Assembly (NCBI GenBank): GCA_023151335.1
Contig: JAKLJF010000227.1
Location: 1 to 7,680, forward strand
Direction: 5' to 3'
From: Thermoanaerobaculia bacterium
GTDB lineage: Bacteria; Bacteroidota; Bacteroidia; Chitinophagales; Saprospiraceae
Length of the DNA stretch: 7,680 nt
Shown: in pieces, positions 1 through 6,468 of the stretch
Numbering within the stretch: position 1 is the first letter of the stretch
How the letters are laid out: every line of letters begins with the position of its first letter
Notes under the pieces: model-generated
Told to the model about the DNA's origin: nothing
The model's input: only the letters and a program-made list of their open reading frames with translations
Database searches by the model: none
Translations under genes and position numbers: made by a program

Positions 1-1023
1 CTGGACCTGGAAAATACCGGATACCTGGCATTTGAACGCCTGACTTTTCGCGGCATTCAGCCATCCTATTACACTTACGCCACCGTTTATGTTTCGGATC
101 AGACAACCGACGTCCGCTTTGAAAACTGCCGCCTGGAACTTGCCGACAGCACCGGCAATCCGGCGACGGAAGGGCGGGTAGCGTACCTGACAAGCGCCCG
201 GAAAATTACCTTAACCGGCTGTACCGTTGCCGGCGGCCAAACAGGACTTTACGCCGCTGACGGCAACGATGAAAGCCGGGAATTATCGGTAATAAATTCA
301 GATTTTCTGAACCAATATTCACTCGGCATCCATTGCAGCAACCTGGACTCCGTGCTCCTGCTGGATAACCGGTTCCGTACCAATTCAAATTATTATTACA
401 CCGGAATCCGGGCCGAATACATGGAAAACGGACTGCAAATCCAGCGAAATAAAATCTCCCGTGTGCCGGGTCCGGCTATGGAGTTTTACGGTCTTACCGG
501 AACCGTTGATAAGCCTGTGGTGATAGCAAACAATTTTATTTCCATCATAGATGCCGGTTCTTCACCCGCTATTTCGCTTGGCGGCAGCAGTGATGTCGGT
601 ATTTTTTTCAACAGCGTTCAAACGGAAATAACGTCGAGTTGGGCGCCGGTTATTCAGGTTTCTTACCCTTCCGGTCCTATAACACTTCGAAACAACATTT
701 TTTCAAACCCGGGAGGTGGCAAAACCATTAATTTTAATGGCAATCCTCCGTTTCTTTTATCTGATTATAACAACTTTTATACTACCGGGAAAAGCCTTGC
801 CACCTGGAACGACCAAAGCATCGACAACCTGGCTGCCTGGCAATCGGCATCCGGAAATGACCCGCACTCCCGTGCCGTTTCGCCGAAATTCGTATCCCCG
901 GAAGATTTACATGTGTACGAGCCTGATCTGGATGGCACGGGCACGCCCGTTGCGGGTATTTCTGACGATATCGACGGAGAGCCCCGCGATCCGGCCATGC
1001 CGGATATCGGCGCCGATGAATTC
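1..1023 (+). other. Beta-helix module 1 (5' truncated) with DIGADEF end cap
   Basis: This segment has short rungs rich in Asn and beta-branched residues, such as VRFENC, ITLTGC, VIANNF and LRNNIF, the pattern of a right-handed parallel beta-helix as in pectate-lyase-like folds. It closes with DYNNFYTTG (763-789), LAAWQ (829-843) and DIGADEF (1003-1023), a C-terminal cap region common in Bacteroidota beta-helix proteins. Comparison with module 2, where the segment matching base 1 begins at 1600 and the module at 1357, suggests that roughly 200-250 bases of this module lie upstream of the window. Such helices often bind or cleave polysaccharide, but no catalytic residues were identified. Confidence 0.8.
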
Positions 1024-4000
1024 GCGCGTTTGCCGAACGACGCGGGTGTTGTCGCACTGGTGGGGCCGCTTCCTCCTTATGCCATCGGTCAGCAAATGCT
1101 GAAGGTGGCGGTGCGGAATTTCGGCACGGCGTCCCTCAGCTCCCTCGATATCCGGTTCTCGGTGAACGGCCAACCGCGGCCCGTTTATCACTGGACGGGC
1201 AATATTGCGCCGAAAGACACGGCACAATTCACCGTGGGCATGTTCGATTTCACTACGCCGGATTATTATTCCTGTGTTTTTTACCCGGAAAATCCAAACG
1301 GTCAACCCGACAGTCAACCGTTGAATGACACCCTGAAAACCACCCTGCATCCATCGCTGTGCGGTACGTATACTGTTGGCGGGTCATTCCCGGATTTTCC
1401 GGGTATGAACGAAGCGTTGGCTGCACTTAACGGATTAGGCGTTGCCTGCCCGGTCACGTTTCAAGTGCGCGATGGCGTCTATGATATGCTTTCGACTACA
1501 CTTTCAGATTTTACAGGCACTGGTTCCGAAAATCCAGTGATATTCCGGTCGGAGAGCGGTTCGGCTGCAAATGTGAAAATCCGGATCACCGGGCCGTCAC
1601 TCAAACTGCAATCGGTAAACCATCTGAGCTTCGAAAACCTGAACTTTGAAAGTGTATCTTCCTCCCAACAGTATTTGCATGTTTTTTCGATCTATAATGA
1701 TTGCCACCATATTCGCTGGGAAAACTGCATCATTACAGCAAAGGGCAATGAAGCGGCCGGCATCCATTCAAGTTATGCCGCGGATAGCATCCTGATCAAA
1801 GGTTGCACGTTTATGGGAGGCAAATATGGCTTATACCTGGTAGGCGGGGCATCCGACATGTTTATTGAAAACAATATTTTTAAAAGCATTGCCGGATACG
1901 GTGTTTATTTGAGTGGGAATTATTGCCGGCTTACCGGTAACCGCGTCGAGGCCACTTTCAGTACTTCCAACGGTTTCTACATTTCGGGTTCGGGCCACCA
2001 GGTATTGAAAAACGATCTGACCGTCAGGACCGGCGCCGGTATTTATGCCGAGGGGCCTTCCCCTTTATACTCCGATGAAAAAATATTAATTGCCAATAAT
2101 TTTGTCAAAGCCGTAGGATCATCTCAAGCGAACTGTATCCGGTTGTATGGCCGTACGGGCGTTTATTTCAACAATTGCCTGGTCACCAGCACCAATCCCG
2201 GATCGGCGCCGCTGAATGCATGGGACGGAGAGTTCGACATCCGGAACAACATCTTCATGAATACCGGCGGCGGTTATGCCGCGGTCATACGGGTAGACGA
2301 CAGGGTAACGGCCGATTATAATGACCTGTTCACCACCGGCGCCCGCTTTGTTAACAACAGCAAATCAAATACCGCCTACGATAACCTGGCCGCCTGGCAG
2401 GCGGCAACCGGTCTCGATGCGCACAGCCTTTCGATAGATCCGCTTTTTTACTCCACGACAGATTTACATATCCGGCAAGTCGCCCTCGACCGGGTGGGTA
2501 TCCCCATAGCCGGGGTGCCGGATGATTATGACGGCAACTCCCGCGACCCGGAATATCCCGATATTGGCGCCGACGAGTTTTTCCCCTTCAATACCGATTT
2601 GGCGGTTAAAGCCATATTGTCACCTGTTTCGGGATGCATCGGCGGGCCGGCTGAAACAGTCGCTGTTTCCATAGCAAACCGGGGTCTCGAAATGCAGACA
2701 AGTTTCACTGTTTTTTATCAGCTGGACAATCATCTGCCCGTGGCGGAAAATGTGGGCGCATTTACGCTGGCTTCCGGGGCCATTGAACCATTTTCCTTTA
2801 CTGCACCCGTCAACTTGTCGGCACAGGGTAATTTTAAACTGCGCGTCTGGGTACAGGCCGCCACCGACGAAAACCCGGCCAACGATACCGCTACCGCAAA
2901 TATCAGATTCGGCGATTTCAATCTGTACCTTACTGTTCCTGAAGACTCTGTTTGCAAAGGGGGGTACGTCACACTAATTGCCAACCAGGTGAGTGGCGCC
3001 AGTTATCTCTGGCAAAACGGTCATACCGGTAGTACCCTGATCGAGACGTTGACAACCGACAAGACCTACACTGTGACGGTCACGAAGAATGGTTGCCAGC
3101 ACGTCGATTCGGCGCATATCATCGTTTTGCCGATACCGCAACAGGTAGAAATTACGCCCGACGGCCCGACGACGTTCTGCCCCGGTGAGAGTGTTACACT
3201 ACAATCCAATGTTGCCGAGAATATCGTGTGGAGCACCGGCGAGACAACGCCGTCCATTTTGGTTTCCCTTGGCGGCGACTACTGGGTCACCCTGACCAAT
3301 AGTTACGGTTGTAAAACATTCGATCATGTCCCGGTAGCCATATGGCCAACAAAAGTTACCGGGGCTGGAATTATTTGCCCCGGAGAACAGGCCGTTCTTG
3401 AATTGCCCTTTTCACTGCTCACTGGTCAATGGTCGACTGGCGACACCGCCCAAAGCATTACCGTAAGCCCACAGCAGACGACCACCTACTATGTATATGG
3501 TACCGACGTGCATAATTGCCAGATAGCGGATACGGTTATTATCGGGGTAGATACGGATTCGGTAACGGCGCCGGCTACCGAACTGCTGCCATCGGATCAA
3601 TCCCTTAACGTCTCGCCTAAGCCTGCTCATTTTTCGTGGTTTCCGCCGGCCCAAGCCTTATTTTTCGAGGTTTTTATCTGGCCCGGCGAAGAGTCCAGGC
3701 CGATGCAGCCGACTATTAGCAAGACTACCTCTATTCATGCCACGGCCAACCTGGCAAATGGCCGCACTTATTTGTGGCAGGTGAGGTCGTTTAATGCCTG
3801 TACCGAATCGTGGAGCGATACGATGACGTTTACCACGTCAAATTTACCTGATTTGCAGGTTATTAAAGTGATTGCGCCGCCCTCAGGATTGTACGGTCAA
3901 AATATAACGGTCCAATGGACGGTAAAAAATACAGGGCAAAAGGGTACGGGCGCCGGGGGCTGGACCGATAAAATTTGGCTGGAAACAGACGACGTCTTTT

Positions 4001-5622
4001 CCCACCGGGTTAATCTGGGTTCGTTCCCCAACGTCAGCTATCTAAATCCCGGCGAGTCGTACACCCAAACTAAAATTGTCGGCATTCCGGCTAATAAAGT
4101 GGGGTATGGATATTACAAACTGGTCGTGGAGACGGATACCGGGTTGAAAATCCCTGAGTTGGACGAAAAGAATAATACCACCACTGCGCAATTCCTCATC
4201 GATATTCCGCCCTTACCCGATTTGGAAGTGGCTTCTGTCGGCGCACCGACTGCCGCTTTTAGCGGAAATACCATAACCGTCAACTGGTCGGTCATCAATA
4301 CGGGTAATTTGAATATTTTAAGAAACTGGTTCGATGCTGTATATATATCTTCGGACAGCGTTTTCAGCTTGTTGCAGGCAAAAAAACTTGCAGAAGTGTC
4401 TTATTCCGGCGCCTTATCGGGCTATCTGCAACCCGACAGCACTTACAGCAACGCCCAACCGGTAAAAATTCCGTTGGATTATTCAGGCGTCTATTGGATA
4501 CATGTGCTGACGGACAGAGTCAATTCAGGCATAGAGTTTTTGGAAAACAATAACAGCGGAACTGTTACGGTACCCTTGGTGGTCACACTCACGCCGCCGC
4601 CTGACCTGGAACCATACCATATCAATTTTCCACCGGCTGCAGTTTCGGGGCAGCCGGTAGCGATTGGTTTTGAGGTTCGCAACAACGCGGCGGCCAATTA
4701 CCCGGGTCAGAGTTCCTGGTACGACGAAGTGTTTATTTCTCTGTCGCCGGTATTTGATGAAAAGGCAGTTTCAGTTGGCAAGCAATACCATACTGGCGGC
4801 ATTGCTGCGGGGGGGAGTTATCCGGTTTCCGGGGTAATTACCTTGCCGCAAGGTATTTCCGGCGAGTACTACTGGCATGTACAAGCCGACGCCGGCGATG
4901 ATGTTTTTGAATACATCTTCGAAAACAACAACCTGGCGGCCAGCGACGGCGTCATGCAGGTTGCACTGGCGCCTTACCCCGATTTTACGGTGACAAACGT
5001 TACACCGGACAGCTTGACAGCCCGCGAAGCGGCGCCTTTTTCGGTTCACTGGACGACCCTTAATGCCGGCAACGGCGCCAACAAGGGCATTTACCGCGAT
5101 CGCATATACCTCAGTGAAAGCCCGGATTGGAATATGGGCGCCGGCGCAAAAATTTTAGCCACTTACACCTTCAATCAAGTGCTGTTCCCCGGCGACTCAG
5201 CCGTGCGGAAGTCGGACCTGATCCTGCCAAACCTGGCAGCCGGGCAATGGTATTTCTTTGTGGAAGCAGACGCCTATAATGATGAACAAGAATTCGGAAC
5301 GGAACAGAACAACATCGCACACTCGGTTGCAGTGACCATCCAGCCGTTGCATGCCGATTTGGAAATTACAGCGTTTTTGGCTCCGGAAGCAGCCAACAGT
5401 GGAGAAAACATTATGGTTTCCTGGAAAACGGCAAACAACGGGGATGTCACCACGGCTGCAAATTTGTGGATGGACCGTTTATTGTTGTCAAAGGATACGA
5501 TACCCGACGGCGGTGATTGGCAATTGGCGGCCGTAGAGCACCGGGGCCGGCTCGATACCGGCGAGACTTACACCGTTTCCCAAGCAGTAAATATACCTAA
5601 TGGTTTATCCGGCAATTACTAA
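1..5622 (+). CDS. Giant secreted/surface multidomain protein: beta-helix, Ig-like and CARDB repeats (5' partial, ends at in-frame TAA)
   Basis: The frame is open from base 1, so the true start lies upstream; the GTG at 352 is internal, because the codons before it already encode beta-helix rungs. There are 1873 sense codons before the TAA at 5620. Domain order by window codon: beta-helix 1 (1-341), CARDB-like spacer (343-450), beta-helix 2 (453-860), second spacer (863-969), three Ig/PKD-like repeats (973-1184), an FN3-like domain (1185-1280), then CARDB repeats 1 to 4 and most of repeat 5 (1281-1873). Such architectures are typical of large extracellular Bacteroidota proteins, usually exported by Sec and often anchored or released by the type IX system; the signal peptide and any sorting domain are not in this window. 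The product would end mid-domain and lack the downstream 686 codons that remain open in the same frame. Adhesion or polymer binding is inferred from domain types; no enzymatic motif was found. Confidence 0.9.
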   Translation: MDLENTGYLAFERLTFRGIQPSYYTYATVYVSDQTTDVRFENCRLELADSTGNPATEGRVAYLTSARKITLTGCTVAGGQTGLYAADGNDESRELSVINSDFLNQYSLGIHCSNLDSVLLLDNRFRTNSNYYYTGIRAEYMENGLQIQRNKISRVPGPAMEFYGLTGTVDKPVVIANNFISIIDAGSSPAISLGGSSDVGIFFNSVQTEITSSWAPVIQVSYPSGPITLRNNIFSNPGGGKTINFNGNPPFLLSDYNNFYTTGKSLATWNDQSIDNLAAWQSASGNDPHSRAVSPKFVSPEDLHVYEPDLDGTGTPVAGISDDIDGEPRDPAMPDIGADEFARLPNDAGVVALVGPLPPYAIGQQMLKVAVRNFGTASLSSLDIRFSVNGQPRPVYHWTGNIAPKDTAQFTVGMFDFTTPDYYSCVFYPENPNGQPDSQPLNDTLKTTLHPSLCGTYTVGGSFPDFPGMNEALAALNGLGVACPVTFQVRDGVYDMLSTTLSDFTGTGSENPVIFRSESGSAANVKIRITGPSLKLQSVNHLSFENLNFESVSSSQQYLHVFSIYNDCHHIRWENCIITAKGNEAAGIHSSYAADSILIKGCTFMGGKYGLYLVGGASDMFIENNIFKSIAGYGVYLSGNYCRLTGNRVEATFSTSNGFYISGSGHQVLKNDLTVRTGAGIYAEGPSPLYSDEKILIANNFVKAVGSSQANCIRLYGRTGVYFNNCLVTSTNPGSAPLNAWDGEFDIRNNIFMNTGGGYAAVIRVDDRVTADYNDLFTTGARFVNNSKSNTAYDNLAAWQAATGLDAHSLSIDPLFYSTTDLHIRQVALDRVGIPIAGVPDDYDGNSRDPEYPDIGADEFFPFNTDLAVKAILSPVSGCIGGPAETVAVSIANRGLEMQTSFTVFYQLDNHLPVAENVGAFTLASGAIEPFSFTAPVNLSAQGNFKLRVWVQAATDENPANDTATANIRFGDFNLYLTVPEDSVCKGGYVTLIANQVSGASYLWQNGHTGSTLIETLTTDKTYTVTVTKNGCQHVDSAHIIVLPIPQQVEITPDGPTTFCPGESVTLQSNVAENIVWSTGETTPSILVSLGGDYWVTLTNSYGCKTFDHVPVAIWPTKVTGAGIICPGEQAVLELPFSLLTGQWSTGDTAQSITVSPQQTTTYYVYGTDVHNCQIADTVIIGVDTDSVTAPATELLPSDQSLNVSPKPAHFSWFPPAQALFFEVFIWPGEESRPMQPTISKTTSIHATANLANGRTYLWQVRSFNACTESWSDTMTFTTSNLPDLQVIKVIAPPSGLYGQNITVQWTVKNTGQKGTGAGGWTDKIWLETDDVFSHRVNLGSFPNVSYLNPGESYTQTKIVGIPANKVGYGYYKLVVETDTGLKIPELDEKNNTTTAQFLIDIPPLPDLEVASVGAPTAAFSGNTITVNWSVINTGNLNILRNWFDAVYISSDSVFSLLQAKKLAEVSYSGALSGYLQPDSTYSNAQPVKIPLDYSGVYWIHVLTDRVNSGIEFLENNNSGTVTVPLVVTLTPPPDLEPYHINFPPAAVSGQPVAIGFEVRNNAAANYPGQSSWYDEVFISLSPVFDEKAVSVGKQYHTGGIAAGGSYPVSGVITLPQGISGEYYWHVQADAGDDVFEYIFENNNLAASDGVMQVALAPYPDFTVTNVTPDSLTAREAAPFSVHWTTLNAGNGANKGIYRDRIYLSESPDWNMGAGAKILATYTFNQVLFPGDSAVRKSDLILPNLAAGQWYFFVEADAYNDEQEFGTEQNNIAHSVAVTIQPLHADLEITAFLAPEAANSGENIMVSWKTANNGDVTTAANLWMDRLLLSKDTIPDGGDWQLAAVEHRGRLDTGETYTVSQAVNIPNGLSGNY
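1027..1350 (+). other. CARDB-like beta-sandwich spacer 1
   Basis: About 108 residues starting NDAGVVALVGPLPPYAIGQ, with VAVRNFG in the early strand where CARDB domains have V.N.G, and ending PLNDTLKTTL, like the 'N.ND' end of CARDB-type sandwiches. It follows a DIGADEF cap directly and precedes the next beta-helix. The matching spacer after module 2 is at 2587-2907. It is more diverged than the downstream CARDB array. The fold assignment is by pattern and moderately sure. Confidence 0.6.
1357..2580 (+). other. Beta-helix module 2, complete, with CGTYTVGG start and DIGADEF end cap
   Basis: The module opens with LCGTYTVGG (1357-1383) and GVACPVTFQV (from 1438), a Bacteroidota signature preceding beta-helices; the two cysteines at codons 454 and 483 could pair. 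About 250 residues of rungs follow (LSFENLNF, IRWENC, ILIKGC, MFIENNIF, ILIANNF, FDIRNNIF), with Asn-Asn or Asn-Cys turns forming a ladder. The cap contains DYNDLFTTG (2314-2340), LAAWQ (2386-2400) and DIGADEF (2560-2580). It matches module 1 throughout, so the pair is a tandem duplication. Ligand unknown; sugar polymer binding is an inference from the fold. Confidence 0.82.
2587..2907 (+). other. CARDB-like beta-sandwich spacer 2
   Basis: About 107 residues starting NTDLAVKAILSPVSGCIGG, with VSIANRGLEM in the V.N.G position and ending DENPANDTATANI, the usual end of a CARDB-type domain. It sits after the second DIGADEF cap in the same place as the spacer at 1027-1350 and completes the duplicated beta-helix plus sandwich unit. 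It leads into the Ig-like repeats. Confidence 0.65.
2917..3552 (+). repeat. Three tandem Ig/PKD-like repeats with cysteine pairs
   Basis: Three units of about 68 to 72 residues (2917-3132, 3133-3348, 3349-3552). Each begins near SVCKGG, TFCPGE or IICPGE, has a central YLWQNG, IVWSTG or GQWSTG, then a strand such as TYTVTV, DYWVTL or TYYVYG, and a closing NGC, YGC or HNC. Cysteine codons are 985/1032, 1060/1104 and 1126/1173, one pair per unit, consistent with one disulfide per domain in an exported protein. This is the common Bacteroidota Ig-like/PKD-like extracellular repeat. It probably acts as a stalk or spacer between the beta-helices and the CARDB array. Confidence 0.8.
3553..3840 (+). 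other. Fibronectin type III-like domain
   Basis: About 96 residues. The N-terminal part has LLPSDQSLNVSPKPAHFSW, the 'P.d....v...p.f.W' opening of FN3-like units in Bacteroidota surface proteins. It then has a strand FFEVFIW, and ends with the hallmark LANGRTYLWQVRSFNACTES and SDTMTFTT. It occurs once, joining the Ig-like repeats to the CARDB array. The assignment rests on these motifs; the exact family is not certain. Confidence 0.7.
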
Positions 5623-6468
5623 CTGTTGATCGATGTAGCGCATGATTGGGAAGCGCAAGCAGACGACGCAAATCCGGCGAATGACCTGGCACTTCGTCCG
5701 ATCACCATCTATTTGCAGTCAACACCCGATTTGCAGATATCTGATTTGAGCGCCCCGGTAAAAGTCTACGCTTCCGAAAAATTTTATCTGCATTATACTG
5801 TAGTCAATAACGGCGCAGGCGAAGTTTCCGGAAAGTCAATTTCCGACCGGGTCGTATTGTCAAACGATCTGTACCTGAAAGGGGCGGATATTGATCTCGG
5901 ATTTCGCACTGCTACCCGTACGCTCTTAACCGGAAGTAGTTATACCGACAGTATCCAGCTGACCATTCCGGTTTATGCCGCGGGGAACTATTATCTTTTG
6001 CTTCAAACAGACAGTAAGGAAAACATTTATGAATTCCAGGGTGAAAGCAACAACATTGCCTGGTTATTGCTTCAGATAACGCCAATCAACGATGTAGCAG
6101 GGAACCTTACCGTTACGGAGGTGGAAACACCGGACAGCGCCCTGCTGGGCGAACCGTTGAGCATCCGGTACGTACTCAAAAATACAGGCGATTCCCTGGT
6201 TTCCGGTACCCTGCGCGACGCTTCCTATCTTTCCACAGATCAACTTTTTGACGATGTTTCAGACCGCCTGCATACGATTTCCAACTATTCGGTAAACCTG
6301 CAGCCGGGCGACTCACTGGAGCAAATGCTTATTGCCCCGGCGCTGACGGCTAAAGCAGGTGATTATTTCGGGCTGATCCGCGACAACATTGCAGCGACCA
6401 CACGGGAATCGTCGTTCGATGACAACCTGGGTGTCGCTCAACAATCCCTGTTTATCGATGCCCGCCCG
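3841..6468 (+). repeat. Array of seven CARDB repeats
   Basis: Seven units of 360 to 390 bases, starting near 3841, 4207, 4594, 4972, 5344, 5719 and 6079. Units 1 to 6 open with 'PDL.V' or a variant (LPDLQV, LPDLEV, PPDLEP, YPDFTV, HADLEI, TPDLQI); unit 7 opens NDVAGNLTV. Most then have a V.N.G strand (VKNTG, VINTG, LNAGN, VVNNG, LKNTG). A mid-domain signature follows: WTDKIWLE (3961), WFDAVYIS (4327), WYDEVFIS (4717), YRDRIYLS (5092), WMDRLLLS (5467), ISDRVVLS (5839), LRDASYLS (6211). Units 1 to 6 end in 'G.Y(Y/W)...V..D' and an 'E..NN'-type tail. CARDB is a beta-sandwich domain of extracellular proteins linked to adhesion. The TAA at 5620 interrupts unit 5. Nucleotide identity between units looks low, so the array is old. 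Confidence 0.88.
5620..5622 (+). other. In-frame TAA nonsense codon inside CARDB repeat 5
   Basis: This is codon 1874 of the window and the only stop in 2560 codons of frame +1. The local protein reads SGNY-stop-LLIDVA. At the same place, repeat 6 has AGNYYLLLQTD (about 5980-6012), repeat 3 SGEYYWHVQAD, repeat 2 SGVYWIHVLTD, repeat 4 AGQWYFFVEAD and repeat 1 YGYYKLVVETD. The stop therefore stands where the paralogous repeats have Tyr, Trp or Lys. A single base change from TAT or TAC (or AAA) explains it, with no insertion or deletion. The sequence alone cannot separate a real mutation from a base-call error. Confidence 0.95.

Noticed and set aside
352..354. GTG as the start codon of the large gene
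   Set aside because: The frame is open from base 1, and the codons before 352 encode beta-helix rungs that align with module 2 (1600 onward), so the start is upstream of the window.
716..1102. Plus-strand open frame in another frame with a hydrophobic stretch near its start
   Set aside because: It overlaps the first beta-helix cap, whose frame is confirmed by the duplicate at 2314-2580. The hydrophobic run is a by-product of the overlapping codons.
907..1350. Minus-strand open frame of 147 codons
   Set aside because: It lies opposite the CARDB-like spacer and beta-helix cap of the giant gene, is Arg/His-rich without a recognisable domain, and has no context of its own. It is an antisense shadow.
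4809..4815. Run of seven G (with runs of six G at 2959-2964 and seven T at 602-608) as possible phase-variation tracts
   Set aside because: The runs are short, internal, and the frame is intact across all of them, with sensible protein on both sides. They do not account for the stop at 5620.
5623..5640. Possible translational restart or programmed readthrough right after the TAA
   Set aside because: No Shine-Dalgarno-like sequence precedes the TTG at 5626, and the following context (TAA CTG) is not a readthrough motif that I know. A mutation or base error is simpler.
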